Shown here: in pieces, positions 47,287-60,235 of the stretch
Layout: each line of letters opens with the position of its first letter
Position numbering within the stretch: the first letter of the stretch is position 1
Assembly (NCBI RefSeq): GCF_018139145.2
Contig: NC_059471.1
Coordinates: 212,803,494 to 212,867,493 of the forward strand
DNA length: 64,000 bases
From: Gymnogyps californianus
Lineage: Eukaryota > Chordata > Aves > Accipitriformes > Cathartidae
Direction of reading: 5' to 3'
Made by a program: the position numbers and the translations under genes
Notes under the pieces: model-generated
The model's database searches: none
What the model saw: only the letters and a program-made list of their open reading frames with translations
What the model was told of the DNA's origin: nothing

Positions 47287-50200
47287 ATAACTAAACTGTA
47301 CATAAAGAAGATGCGTTGCACTTACAGGGACAATTAGAATCTTATTGCATATACATTTGTCCCTGCAAATGCCCTGTGCAATGTTAAGGCAGTCTAGGCT
47401 TCTTGAAACCCACAGTCCTATTTTTCATATTCTCTTTCTTATATTTTAATGCCAATCTATCCAAAGTCTACAGTATCAAACCAGCTTCACTTAAGATATC
47501 ATGAAGGAGACGTACGGCTTCTCACATTTTTGTTCCAGAACCAACAGGCCCACTTTAATGTAAAGCTGCCTTCATTAAATACCTTTATAAACTTATGGAA
47601 AATAGAGTTGCTAAATCTCCCCGCCTGTTTATAAAATTCCAGTGCCAGATGCATTACCTTAAAAAAGCCCAGCAACAGCAGCTTTTAGAATTTTTTTTCC
47701 ATTTCTAATTCAACTTTCAGAAATCAAAAGCTTGTACCTTTTGATACAGTTCATGAAAAGGTCTTTAAAGGCGGTCTCTAAAGAAGACTTCCAGTTTGAC
47801 CTGAACAAAGGTACTGGGATTTAGAGAGCGCAATTGATAGGATTAGTACTTCTCTCTAGCTATCCATGTTAAGACAATTAAAACAGGAAACAGTAAAAAT
47901 AGAGTAAGGTAGAAGATCCAGGGAATAACCTCTTAAGCTTAACTATAAAATGTCTAACAATTTTTCTGCTATATGTTTTTCTATCCACATTGTTTCTGAA
48001 CAAAAGCATAGACATAACCGACAGACAGTTAAGTCATTTCTATACTAAGCTATAACACATCACAGTGAAAGCGCAAATGGCATATTTAGGGTACAAGAAC
48101 TGTCTGCAGGTAATAGGCGGGCAAAATTAAATGAGTCTTGCTGACTGGAAGGTGAGATCTGTTAGAGTCTCAAGAGCTTCCTCGGGGAGCTGGTGGGAGC
48201 TCTGTAGCTTTGGTCATTTAAATCAGACTGAACATTTTAACAGAGAATATACTTCAGGGAGCCATCAGTGATATTTAAGACATCATTTGCAATACATCTA
48301 ATACACCAGGATTTTGTAAAGCCAATATAAAGTAGCGTGTGAGAGAGACTAAGAAAAAAACACCTGGAAACAAGCTTATACAGGTCCCAGTTCAGCAAAG
48401 CACTGGAAAATCATGCTCCCTTCCTCCTTCCAACAAATTTACAAGGCTGTCCTATGGCTATAGCAGTACTTTAGCCTTGGGCACCAGCCTGCACATCCTT
48501 GTGCTGTCCCAGATCTCATCTGTGAAGGGATGAGGGGCCCTGATACAGCAGCAAGGAAGCTTGCATGTACTCCAGCGGAAATATGAACAATTTACATATT
48601 TAGCTAAGAAGGCAGGTCATGAGGTAATACAGAGAGTTGTCAAACTCATTATTTTGCGTTTTCCTCCTCATTGTAGTAAAAGTGTTTGCTGAAAAGTGTT
48701 AATTGCCTTACACCTCTGGAGAGGCTCTGATATTTCTTTGGGATGAAAGTGGACCCAAATTGTGAAGCTAACCAAAGCCAGCTGACCCCTGCAATGCCTG
48801 GACAGAACACATTCAGAGTCCAGAGGGGTGTTTTTGCACCAAAAGCTGAACTCCGCTGTAAAGTTTTATTTTTCTGATACCAATAGTCCTCTCGAAAGAG
48901 TGTAAGAGAAGTTCAAAAGCCTGGGAAGCATCTCATTGAGGTAAATTTGTGTACAGTTTAATTTATTTTAAAAATAACCCAATTAGGCATATTTCACGTA
49001 CTGAACTTCACACATTAGGGATAGTCCTACTGAAGTCAACGGCACGACTCACAGCATCTTGTACCATTGATAACTTCTGCAGGAAAGGGACTGGTAATAG
49101 GATCTCTGTTTCCTTGGAGATCACATGCTTTGGAACCACTCAAGCAGTATCACAATCTTCTGCCTGTAATACCTTAATCATTTCCATCGAAAACACTTAA
49201 TATATTAAGATATCACAAGAAGGATGAAGTCTTTAGATAACCAATAAATAAGAGGGAATTAATAACTCCTACCATTCTGGTTTCATGAGACTAAGGTGGA
49301 AGGAGAGAAAAATGGACCAAGAAGCTATTATCAGATTTTGCATTTTTTATGCTTGAAAACCTTTTAATTTCAGATTTCAAAATAGTGTAGCATTTATAAA
49401 TATAATCAGCAGAATGTGCAGAAGATACTCTATTCAAAAGAAGAAAAAAAAATGCACGTAAAATAAGTTTTCTTTGAGAAACATTTCATTATTACTTTGA
49501 AGGCAAATTAATTTTATTAATGTCAGATGAGAAGAAGCATACAATTTCTTGGTTTTCTTTGGGCACAGTCATATTATTAAACACCATAGAGAAATCTCCA
49601 GTGAACCCCTGTCTGAAGGAAGCTTATTTTGGCTTTCCAGATTCACATCCCTGACAGAAGTTAGGTGACTCAGAGAGTCTAATCAATCAGTCTAAGTTTT
49701 CTCACGGTTCCCATGGTTGTGGGATATGGGAATCGTAATGGAGTTTAAGTACTTCCAATTCATGAGAATTCAGACTCAGATATGGCTACAAACTTAACAG
49801 CTGCCCAAGGACTGTCTGCAAAATTCAAACGCCCTCCCTCAAAAAGCAACAGATGTAATTGGAGCCCAGTGTGAAAAGGGTGACTTATTCACCGCCGCCT
49901 TTTGTCTGCAGTGTTTAGATTCAAAGGCATGACCAAGGAAGATGTCCCACTGAGGCCAGCTGTCTGGATTCGTGCCAACAATTTACATTTGCTTATATAA
50001 CTTATTGGAGAAAGGGCTGATAAAACCTGTTATGCAAAATGCATAATATAAAGAGAGCTAGTCAAAAAATAATTTCTTTTGCCTTGAGGAAAAAAAATCA
50101 CAGAAATGACTATTTAGTGAGTATTAATAAATATTTTTTGAAAGTTTTCTATATTTTCCAGATTATGACTGCAAAACTATAAATTTATTATCTCATTTTC

Positions 50201-50769
50201 TTCCCCCCCAGCCCGAACCTGCAAATTTTACCAAATATAGACATTCCATTTCACTGAAAAGAGCTTTCCATCAAAAGACAGTTTCAAAAAGTTTTAACTG
50301 CTCTAATTAAACTCCACCAGGAATTATTCTAAAAAGCATGTCTTATAGCTGCAGAAAACTACATTAATAAACCCTTGGATGCTGTAGTCTTTCGCAAACA
50401 CCCTCATATACCCTCAGTGAAATGAGAGGAAGTTTATATTCTGTCATTTGTGCCTATGTATGTCTACAAAACTCATTCTCTGATGGTGAAAAGATGCCAT
50501 GGAAATGCAGTTAGAAATTGGTGCTAGTTGCTGGACTTCTTTGGCCAGATGTTAAAAACTTTCTGGCTCCAACTAAAGGTCAACTCGGTCTCCAGCACCC
50601 AATGGCCAGTGCCCAGAGATAAAAATGGGAGATGATACAATGCCAGAACACCACCCAGACTCCAGCGTCTAGTGTTTCAGTGAGCCAGATGTGGTCTTGA
50701 TATTTTATATAGCTTGAAAAATATATTTTGTCTCTAATTGGATGGCTTTCAAGACTTGGTGGCAGATAC
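47287..50769. other. Single-copy non-coding stretch
   Basis: No supported gene. Bases 48.99-49.10 kb (GGGATAGTCCTACTGAAGTC; GCACGACTCAC; TTCTGCAGGAA) weakly resemble another old reptile/bird palindromic repeat. Bases 49.79-50.08 kb are rich in candidate factor motifs. A 67-codon frame at 50.58-50.78 kb is not supported. Confidence 0.5.
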
Positions 50770-51390
50770 CATAGAATCACAGAATCACAGAATCACAGAA
50801 TGGTTGAGGTTGGAAGGGGCCTTTGGAGGTCATCTGGTCCAACCCCTCTGCTCAAGCAGGGCTGCCTAGAGCCGGTTGCTCCATCCTCTGTATGCCTCCT
50901 TTTTGTGTTTGAGTTTGGCCAGGAGCTCCTTGTTCATCCATGCAGGCTTCCTGGCATTTTTGCCTGACTTCGTATTTGTTGGAACAGAACTCTCTTGAGC
51001 TTGGAGGAGGTGATCCTTGAATATGAACCAGCTTTCTTGTGCCCTCCTTCCCTCCAGGGCCTTATCTCATGTAACTCTTCTGAGCAAATCTTTGAAGATG
51101 CCACAGTCCGTTCTCCTGAAGTCCGGGACTGTGAGCTTGCTTTTCACCCTCCTTCCTGCCCTCAGGATCCTGAGCTCCACTGTCTTATGGTCACTGCAGC
51201 CAAGCCTGCCTTTGACTTTCACGTCCCCAACAAGCCCCTCATTATTGGTGTGTATGAGGTCCAGCAGAACACCTCTCCTTGTTGGCTTCTCTATCACTTG
51301 GAGGAGGAATTTATCATCAATGCACTCCATGAACCTCCTAGATTGCTTATGCCTGTTGTGTTGTCCCTCCAACAGATAACCTCTCTGCTT
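50770..51390 (-). mobile_element. CR1 LINE with large internal deletion
   Basis: The 3' end is intact: four 8-bp tail units, CATAGAAT then CACAGAAT three times (50770-50801), followed by GGTTGAGGTTGGAAGGGGCC. The 3' UTR ends at about 50881, where sequence jumps to ORF2 (about 50882-51372 on the minus strand). The ORF2 frame contains FMECIDDKFLLQVIEKPTRR and GLVGDVKVKGRLGCSDH, the endonuclease C-terminal part, then the linker around GKNARKPAWMNKELLAKLKH. The whole reverse-transcriptase domain that should follow is absent. The 5' end is truncated near 51390. Confidence 0.92.
51067..51372 (-). pseudogene. CR1 ORF2 endonuclease-linker remnant
   Basis: The open frame of about 101 codons keeps strong CR1 ORF2 similarity: RRFMECIDDKFLLQV, LLDLIHTNNEGLVGDVKVKG, GCSDHKTVELRILRAGRRVK and KLTVPDFRRTDCGIF. 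This is the C-terminal part of the apurinic-endonuclease-like domain, including the SDH motif of this nuclease superfamily, followed by the linker. It lacks the N-terminal catalytic residues and the RT, so no function is expected. Confidence 0.85.
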
Positions 51391-53609
51391 ATTTTTTCTC
51401 TAAACTGGGACTATATGACTGTGTCAATTTTGAGTGTATTTCCCTGCCAGGCATAATCTTTCTGTAGGAGATTGGTCAAAATGGAGGTCATAGCTCTTAC
51501 AGAAGTATTTTGTCTCGGTTTGGTGAAGAAGTGCCCTGACAGTTCGGGAAAGGGCACAATAGAACTAACCCCAATTAGCAGGTACAAAAAGTAGTCCAAG
51601 CTGAGTAACACAGGAGGGATGCTATTTTCGATCAATTCAGTAGACAAGGTAATTTTGCCTTCCTCTGAAGAACTGTAGATAATTTTCAGTTTGTGCAGAT
51701 AAATGGAGTGATTGGAAAGTTCAGTATGAATACTCAGAAGCTTTCTCGTGTTTGAGCCATCTTAGAGACAAAGTGAACATCCTTCTGATCATGTCCAGAG
51801 AAGAGCAAAAGCAATTAAATATAACTCCATCACAATTCTGGGAATAAAGTTATGTCAAGCTCACAAATAGCCCCACTAGCAGCGAGTGGGGGATCTCGGT
51901 AGACCCCTAGGCAAGCCCAGGTTACATCAGAGCATGATCCAGATTCAGCCATACTGATACACTTCAGAGCAACTTGGCACCTCTAGTGCAACTCTCTAGC
52001 GGTACAAAGAAATCAATTAGGGAGGGAAAAAAGACTAATGATTTTCAGAAAGCAGGTATTTCTCAGCAGTCCTGATTTCCAGCCTGTTGGACTTCTATGT
52101 GGAAAACAAGACATTCAATCAAGAGCTGTTATGTAAGTGCAGCTCTTTGAGACCACTCCATATACAGTATAAATTCTACAGGCAGAGTGTTTTAAGCACT
52201 TGGAAACTGCAGAAGATGGATATGGACTTCTTCTAAATCCATATAGCTTCACAAACAGGAATAAAACGTAGTATAAGTAGAAGAATCATTAAGACGTGAG
52301 AGGCAAGGTTTATAGGGAGAGGTAATATCTTTTATTAGAATAACTGATACTATTGAAAAAAAACAATCCTTCCAGGACAAAAGCCTCTTAAAGCTTGTCT
52401 GTTTCTTTTCACTTCTATTAGTTTGTCTTGGAAAAGACATTACTTCTGCTTACAAGTCCCGTCTCTCTTCTATGCTCAGACAATCACTTAAAAGAAGGTA
52501 TTTCACTTCATTTAAGTGCTTTTGAATAATGAAAGCTGTGTTCCCTGCTTGCCCAGAGTAAGTAAGAGTTTACACTTACAGTAGTCAGTGCACTGAGGGT
52601 AGTCATTTGAAGAGGACTGGGATCTGCCCTTTAAAGGGCAATGGGGAAAAAAGAAGGGTCAAAATGAATTTACAAAACCTCATTTTTCAGGACTAGTTTA
52701 TCTGCCTCCAGGAAAACAATAATTTTCACATACCTTCACTCATCTTTTGAAGGTACTGCTCCTCATGAGAGAAGGCCGAAGAGACTATCTCTGAGTATCT
52801 TTTCAGCCAGTGAAACTCAAAGCATTTTGTAGAGATTAATTAATCAAGTTCTGATGTCCCTAGCAGGCTTACAAGTGTTTTGCAAGTGACACCATGGTAA
52901 CAGAAGTGCTGAAACCCATATTTCAAAGGTTACACAAGAGCAATGGAGTACACAAGAGCATATTCTTCTACTCAAAAGGCTGGATTCATTTTCCTAAGTT
53001 GCAGGGAATATCAAATCAAGCTTCTCATAAGAAATGGGAAATTTTTCGTGTTAGTATTTTTCATGCATTTATTTTCTTCAACTTTCTAATTGGCTGTAAC
53101 ACTTCCTAAGGTGGGGTTACAGTATCAAGGCAGGCTGAAAAGCTACTAATTGATGGTCACTGTGGTTGGCACACATTTCATTTGCCTTTTTGTATTTATC
53201 CAGCAGATGTCCACATCTGAGCTAGTCACCACAGATTCTCTCCAGAGTTAATGGTGAGGAACAGGCATTTTTAGGCTGTAGCTAAAATGAATCTATTTTA
53301 AAGATTTATTTTCAAAAGAGTTAAATTGTGCCTGAGAAGCATCTTTTTCTTCGTTGTCTATAAGGGTGGTAAAGAGTGGGAGTGAATAGCTGAGATGCTT
53401 TCTATACGCTGTAGATGCCTATATTGATCAGATGAAACCCATCTTCTACTGCCAAACTACATCAGCCCATCAAGGCATGATTTATTCTTTACAGCTCAAT
53501 CCCTTTTCATCTGCTCTGTCTGTGGTATTCAAATGTTTTATGCACACTATGTCATCCCTCTGAAAACCTCATGAATGTTATCTTTTATTTATGCCCTCAG
53601 AATTGCTGC
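51391..53609. other. Single-copy non-coding stretch
   Basis: No supported gene. It contains a 7-bp inverted repeat CCCCACT / AGTGGGG at 51871-51891 around a 7-base loop. Confidence 0.5.
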
Positions 53610-54215
53610 TGATTATATTGCGGCAATGTCTTGAAGGCTTAAACAAGATCAGGGCCATCTCTGCTACTCACTGTCCAAGCAGAGTGGCTGCATCAAAGGC
53701 AAGGATCCAGTATTTCTGAGCTTGGGATACATCTCCATTTCACACTCTGGTAAGATCCAAATATGTGTGAACCCCCCTCCCCACATCTGCTGCCCTGGTT
53801 TCCATAGGAAGGAGAGTTTGGTTCATGGGTCAGACAGGAGCCGTAGCATGGCCCAACCAGGACCCCAAGATACGTGATTAGAGATCACAACGTTGGTCCG
53901 TCACAACACAGTTGTGCATGGCAGCTCCAATGTGGTTAGGAAAGAGACTATGCCCAAGAGAGAAAATGAGCTAAAAGATTAGATTATGTCACCCTGCTGT
54001 TTGTGAATAGGAAAAGATGAGGCACAAAGAGATTGAACACCCTGCAAAGTAGATAGAAGAGTCTGAAACAGAAGTCATCTCTTAACCTGCAAGACATTCC
54101 TCTTTGAATGTACAGACGTTTTATTGTTTAGTCTTAAACACCTTGCCCACAACCATATAGCAGCTGCAAGACAAAACTATAACCCAGGAATTATGACACA
54201 GAGTTTTAGCTGAGA
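53610..54215 (-). mobile_element. Broken MIR-type SINE remnants, reverse orientation
   Basis: Three pieces resemble reverse-complement MIR. The first is 53610-53656 (ATATTGCGGCAATGTCTTGA; CAAGATCAGGGCC), from the distal extension. The second is 54006-54060 (AAAAGATGAGGCACAAAGAG), the GAGGCACAGAG core. The third is 54130-54215 (CACCTTGCCCACAACCATAT; AGCAGCTGCAAGACAAAACT; AACCCAGGAATTATGACAC), the proximal half. Their order fits one element with unrelated DNA of about 340 and 70 bases between pieces, or two overlapping copies. The third piece is convincing; the first two are weaker. Confidence 0.55.
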
Positions 54216-56229
54216 CTCGAGAGCTATAAAATCTGCAAACCTGTGGGAGAAGGATCTAAAACATATCAAATGCATTCAATTTCTGCGTTTGCTTTGAGAA
54301 CTGAAAGTTGGAACAGAAAAAAATACTTCAGTAAGTTTCTTAAAAAATAATGCAAAAAGCCTATTCCTTTACAACCTATGCTGGTATATTAAAATGTGGA
54401 GTTCAGAACTGTAACATGATCTATTGTGCACAGACATGACTGACTTTTGATATTTGATTGTTTTATTACTTCCATCTGAGCTAACCTTCGTTACTTGGAT
54501 TTTACAAATTTAAGGACTTGCCAGCATGCTTGCCAGTTAAATAAAGGGCACAGCTAAGGTCTCCGAACATCTGGTCCAAATACTTAATCATCTTGTTGCA
54601 TGAAGGCTGGTATTTTTATCTCGTACCCTGATTGGGTCTGCATAATTTTTTTTCACAAATTGGTATTTAAACCTCAAAACCTTTAGCTAACTACATCTGT
54701 CATTGATATTTTATTGTTTAATTTCTTTTTATAGAGCCAAATTACATCTCTCCCACATACAGCCTGCACTTTACATGTCTAATTTGTCGACATGTTCTAT
54801 AATGATAATTTCATTGATTTAGAAAGTGACATTATGAGCAACATATGTTCAGTTTAGCAGTAAACCTTGTTAAAGCAATAATGTCCCGTTCTTCCCTCCA
54901 CCCTCCCCAAATTCAAATATAACCCACATTAGGAGGCAGCTGAGTCATTTAACTGCTTTGATTCTTGTAAATATAGAAACCTGCTAACTGTTTAGCTTTA
55001 CACTTTGGCTGCATATATTTCCTACTTTGGGTTGCTAGGAAAGGAGAGTGCAGAGATTAATTACGCTACAGTACTTTGTCTAAAAGCATGATATGTGTTA
55101 ATTTCCTTTGGAAAAGACACTTGGTAGGCAAAATTGCTCCCTTAAAAAAAAAGAAAAAAAATACAGGACATTCACATAAAAAGGGTATAATTGAGGAGCA
55201 TCAATTCATAGACAATAATGAGAAGATGCCCTATTACTTTCTCCCAATTATCCTTAATATAATCATCAAGAAACAGACCTATTTTCATATTACTTGTGAA
55301 ACAGCTGAGTAATAAAAAGGAATTATTTTTATAGACTCCAGAGCTAGTTGAATGCTTTGCCATCTGTACTGGTGTAGGGCCTTTCCCCAAAGTGTTTAAA
55401 AACTGACTACATTTTGATCTGGCAAAACAGAGTTTAGTGATTTCAGGATTAGTCTGAAACTTTACACTGGAATCTCAGCTCAGTTTTTGCAAAGACATTT
55501 TACAAATACTTTACAAATCACTAAAAAACCCACTGAAGCCTATAATGCAATTTACTAAAAAAAGCACAGATGTCTTCTGAAGAATGTAAAGAAAGGGAAT
55601 AATAATAAACAGGAAGTTAAATCTTATTTAGATTTTGAAAAGGGAATCCACATTAAAAATAGCTAGAGAAAACAATTATTGCAGTGTAGTGGTCTGAGAA
55701 GAGGTCTGAGTCAGGAGATTCATCAACAGAGATGTTATCTCCATGTTGTGTACATGCTTGACCTCTGCAGATCACTTTTATCTGCAGGTCAAGTGTCAAG
55801 AACGGATGACTAAGAGTCCTATTCTTCTCTTGATCGTCCCACTCACTCTGTCACAGGTACAAAAAACAAGTCACAACAAAAAAATTTCTGTTGATTTTCT
55901 ACATACAAATTCCCTTCAAGGGATTTTGTAAGGATCGATTTTGGAATATACTTTATAGGTGAAAATCTTTTTATGTATTTATGAAAGGTTTTGCTGTGTG
56001 GCTATATTTTTCACTTTAAGTGGATTGTTATTAAGTGGAATAGACACGACTATGTTTCATTCACCATCTGGAGTAACATTATAAGTTTTCTTCTAAGATT
56101 TTCAGATCTTTTCATGTTGCATTTGAATAGACTAATAGCACATATACGAGGGGAATGTTTCTCCAGATACAGTTTTTGAAACTTTATTCTTGCTAATGAA
56201 TTTTCAAATACATCAGATCATTGCACTTC

Positions 56230-56323
56230 GAAGCTTTCTTTTTTTTCTTTCTCTATTCTTTTCATTCACTGTCTTTCTGTTTTTCTGTCTTTCTGCTTGT
56301 TTGTCTTTTTTTTTTTTTTTTTT
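56230..56323 (+). repeat. Polypyrimidine tract ending in a T run of 18
   Basis: About 90 bases are mostly T and C with CTTTCT and GTCTTTCTGT units, ending in T at 56306-56323. It may be an expanded (CTTT)n/(CTGT)n microsatellite. It is followed by AATTAAAT, not an AG, so it does not form a splice acceptor at its end. Confidence 0.75.
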
Positions 56324-58565
56324 AATTAAATAGAAGGTTTCTAAAGAAGGGTGGTTTGGTTTTTTTCCTCTAGAGGAAAGAGTGCCAACTGTGTATATGC
56401 TACACCCATTTCTGTGAGGAGCAATCTACAAATTCTAGAATAAATCACACATTTCTTTTCACTCTTCCTCTGAAAAAAAGTGTTTTGTCAGTTTAGAATG
56501 AAGATAATAAAATATTTCTCCACAATGAAAAGAAATTACTTTCATTATGTTAATATTAAGGGAGAAAAAGTGGTTTTACTTTACGTTAGCTAAAACAAAG
56601 AAAAAACCTCAGAGGAGACAAGGTAGCCAGTGATTTTCACACTGAACGTCAGTCTGCTAACTTGCATGGAGATGGATGAACAGCCTTTCTATTCATAAAT
56701 TCATCTCAAATGAGTTGCCACATGTTAGCAGATTTGGGTAAAGAATCTCTCTTTTTCCTTAGTAAAAGTGAGGCCTTTGAGAGCAGAACATTTCTATCTC
56801 AGTTTACTTAATTCAGGAAAGAAGAATAAAATGACTTATTTGAAAGAGAAAACTGTTTCTATCTATCTGCATTCATGTATGTTTTAAATATTAGACCCCA
56901 ATAAGCAGGGTTAAGTCTTTCCCTGAGGCATGGTATGCTGCAGTATTAGCAACATGTTTATATCGGTAATGCTTGTAACTTTTCAGTGGTACTGCTCTTT
57001 TACTTATCAGTGTTCTTGGCATTTTTCTCAAACCCTACCATACAAGAGGCTGAACTCACATTGGCTTCTTTATATTAGCATACATACTGTCCCATTAACA
57101 TAGAATCAATAATTCTTTATTAATAAGGTGCTAAAATATAACTTTCTACCTGGTTAAAAACTGATGATTTAATTATTCGAATGTATCTGAAGGGTCAAAG
57201 TTAAGCACGAGGAAGATGAATTTTTATTCGTTATCAAATATGATGATAGATATAACAGACTGATGACACTGTGATTTAACGGACAGCATTCTACAGTGAT
57301 GCAGAAAACCAACCCTATGGGATCACAGTGGGTAAATTGCCTCAATTTCTTAATTTTGAATGATATAGGTTACTATTTAACAATGCTTTGGGATTTGTGA
57401 GCATTCTTCTGCAGGACTCTGTTTAACTGGAGCTCTAGCAAGTCTCCCACCTAATCTCACAAGTTGGATCCTATTGCTTGTATAAGACAAATGAAAAGTC
57501 CTTTCTCCTTGTTTCAGCTAGAAGAGCAACAAAACTGTGAAAGCATGTTATTTTAAGAGCATGAAAGCATGTCATTTTTTGAAGCATTGTGTCAAGCACT
57601 GTAATCCGTCTGTGGTGCACGAAACTCTCTTGGAAAATCCCTGATTTGTACAGCAGACCAAACACTGCAGTGGGAGACAGATTAACATTCGCTGTAGCAA
57701 AGCCTTTTACCTTGAGACAACCAATTAAAAACTTGGCTTGATAATGAACAGGATGCATTTCCACCTGAAACCTGTCAATGAGTTCTGTGTAAAGTAAGTT
57801 AAATGCACTCAATATGAGTTTTAGCAGACAGTTTTCCCCATTTAAAAAATATCACAATTTGCAACCTAAATAGAAAAGCAAATGGATCTAGGAACTGAGT
57901 CATTTTTCACGCAAAAGTGTGATCTGTTAATTCAGGCTTGGAGAAAACAGTTTGGGAAAAAAGTCCGGCATCCAGCTCTAGAAGGGTGTGGGCAGTTCCG
58001 CGAAGTATCAGTAACTTTTTGTAGCCACAAGGATCTGGAGATGTAAGTGAGGCAAGGCATGCAGAGAGGCAATCTTTGTTTTGGTCAACTGATCTATTTC
58101 TGCTCACCTTTGGCTTTAACAACTCTCCACAGTAATCTTACAATTGTAAACATACTGAATCTTCTCATAGATTCGTATTTTGTCAAGCATAAGGGCAGCT
58201 ATATACATAAAAGTTCACATTTAAATAAAACAGCTGAAGGCCTCCTGTAGTACAGTGCTTTTTCCATTGGGTGTGTTACTGAACACTCAACTTTTTCCAG
58301 AATATTATGGTCACTGATTCTCCTATCTGCAGGAGATAATATCAGTGCCTCTTCTTCAAATGCTAGATTTCAAAGTCATAAACCTCATTGCCAGTCAGTG
58401 GAACCCCTTGTTTAAACTTTTTCACAGTGCATAGAAAAAATATTTAATGGGCTTACTATTTGCTGAAGTTGTCTAAACAGGATATCTATTCATTACCCTT
58501 TGAAGAATATGGCTCCAAGTCTCCATCAGAGATCTTCAAAGCATTCATATGATGGAGTGCTAGAG

Positions 58566-58583
58566 GGGGCTCTTGGGAGCCCC
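58566..58583. repeat. GC-rich 7-bp hairpin
   Basis: GGGGCTC and GAGCCCC are perfect reverse complements around a 4-base loop TTGG. The stem is strong for its length, and no T run follows. No function is assigned. Confidence 0.45.
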
Positions 58584-60159
58584 AGTTTAAGAAATCCTCC
58601 TCCACCTCAAGAGTAGGTGTGATTTTTTCTGTCTCTGATGGAGTCCACCCCCTCTTTGTCTACAGCTAACACTTTGCTAGAGAAGACTTATCCTTGGGGT
58701 TCTGAAAAACACTTCTGAAGAGCAAATTTTTTTTTGCCTTTGGAATAGGCACACCACAAAGAAGGATTTCACTTCCTACCTTGTTTTTAAAGTGCATAAG
58801 TGAATTAGGCAGCATGTTTTACTGACAGGCATAATAGTCATAGCTGAAGTGCATGGATTTCATCTGCTTGGCAAGTGGTGTATTTGTATTATAGGTCTAT
58901 CTCAGTTATGAGATATTCTGTGTATGCGTGTATGCGTGTTTGTGTAGAAGCCCTTTAAAAACATTGGCAGGACACTAGCAATGAATCTGCACCACCTTCC
59001 GCTGTTCAAAATTTTTCTGTGATAGAACTATAATTCTAGTTCAAAGATTCTTCCAGTTCCAAGAACTTTGCCAATTTTTCATATGTTATATAATGGGAAT
59101 ACTAAAGGCTAATATCTGTATAGATAACTTTCATCCAAAGGTCTCGTGGCATATAAATTGCTCTGTCAGCAAAATGTGTATTGATTGGAATTTTTTAAAA
59201 AGACTCAGCCTCCATGAAACATTTCAGACAAAGCATGTTTTTATTAAAAAAAGGTTACTAAACAAATAGAACTTTTTCCTTGAGATTTTAGCCAAATTCT
59301 TGTGTAATGGTTAGTTCCAATCATCTAATCTGAATGTTTTTAACTGGAAATCTGCAGTCAGATCAACTTGAACTTTGATTTACCAAGTCTTTCCAGATGA
59401 GTTCATTTAAGACCATATCACATTTAGATAAGAGACTACTAAGAAAAAAATGAAGTAATTGAAAAAAGATGTAGATGTTTGAGTATCTGATATTATTACT
59501 TTTATCCCTTACCCACTCCTGGCTGGTGTGAAGAAGTACAATACGAGACAAGGAAGTCTGACTGAGTCCTTCTATTGCAGGACTGAGTCTTACATTTGCA
59601 TGTGGAATTTTTCCACAGGTCACTTGAAGCTACAAACGGAGTTTCAACGTCCAGCTGACATTTCAACATCAAGACTAGATTCAGTGCCTGGTCCTGTCTG
59701 TGGTTAGGGGCACATATAAAGTTGGAAGCTCTTACAGAGTAGCTTTTATTTAAATATCCGTAAAGATCATTTGATGCAAAGTATCTGCTTGCTTTCCAGC
59801 AGTGCATAGCTCCAAAGAAGCACACAAAAATAGTTTTTCACTTGTCAGGTCCTTTGGCCTCTTCATCCTCTGGTGTTAACTGGAACAGTTTCTCTGCTGC
59901 TCTAACCTGTGTCTGGCTGCAATAGGACTCTCATGGTAGCAGCAGACTTCCACTAATTCACCTGCACATCCCATTTCCATGTAATCTTTTGTCCTCCTAA
60001 GATGGGAGAATTCCTTTCTCGGCCATCAAAAAGCCCTGGAAAGTATCAAGAAGTTATCTAATATGTGTGCTTAAAAGGAAAAGAAAAATCATTGTGGGGT
60101 AGTGACTTAATTTCAAAGCTTTGGCACAAAAACATTAATCAAAGTCTGCAAATAGCAGC

Positions 60160-60235
60160 TCTGAGATATATTTATATGTATATATGTAAAAAATTATGTG
60201 TATTTTTTATATATATACATATATATTTTTTTCCC
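60160..60235. repeat. AT-rich TATA-type low-complexity tract
   Basis: Alternating TATATGTA and ATATATACATATATAT blocks flank AAAAAATTATGTGTATTTTTT. The two sides are loosely complementary, so it is an AT-rich imperfect palindrome. Such tracts are often unstable. Confidence 0.7.

Noticed and set aside
50995..51456. 153-codon plus-strand open frame
   Set aside because: It is the antisense of the CR1 ORF2 remnant. The minus-strand frame carries the recognisable LINE protein similarity.
57471..57812. 113-codon minus-strand open frame as a gene
   Set aside because: No domain recognised, and a few frames of this length are expected by chance in 64 kb.
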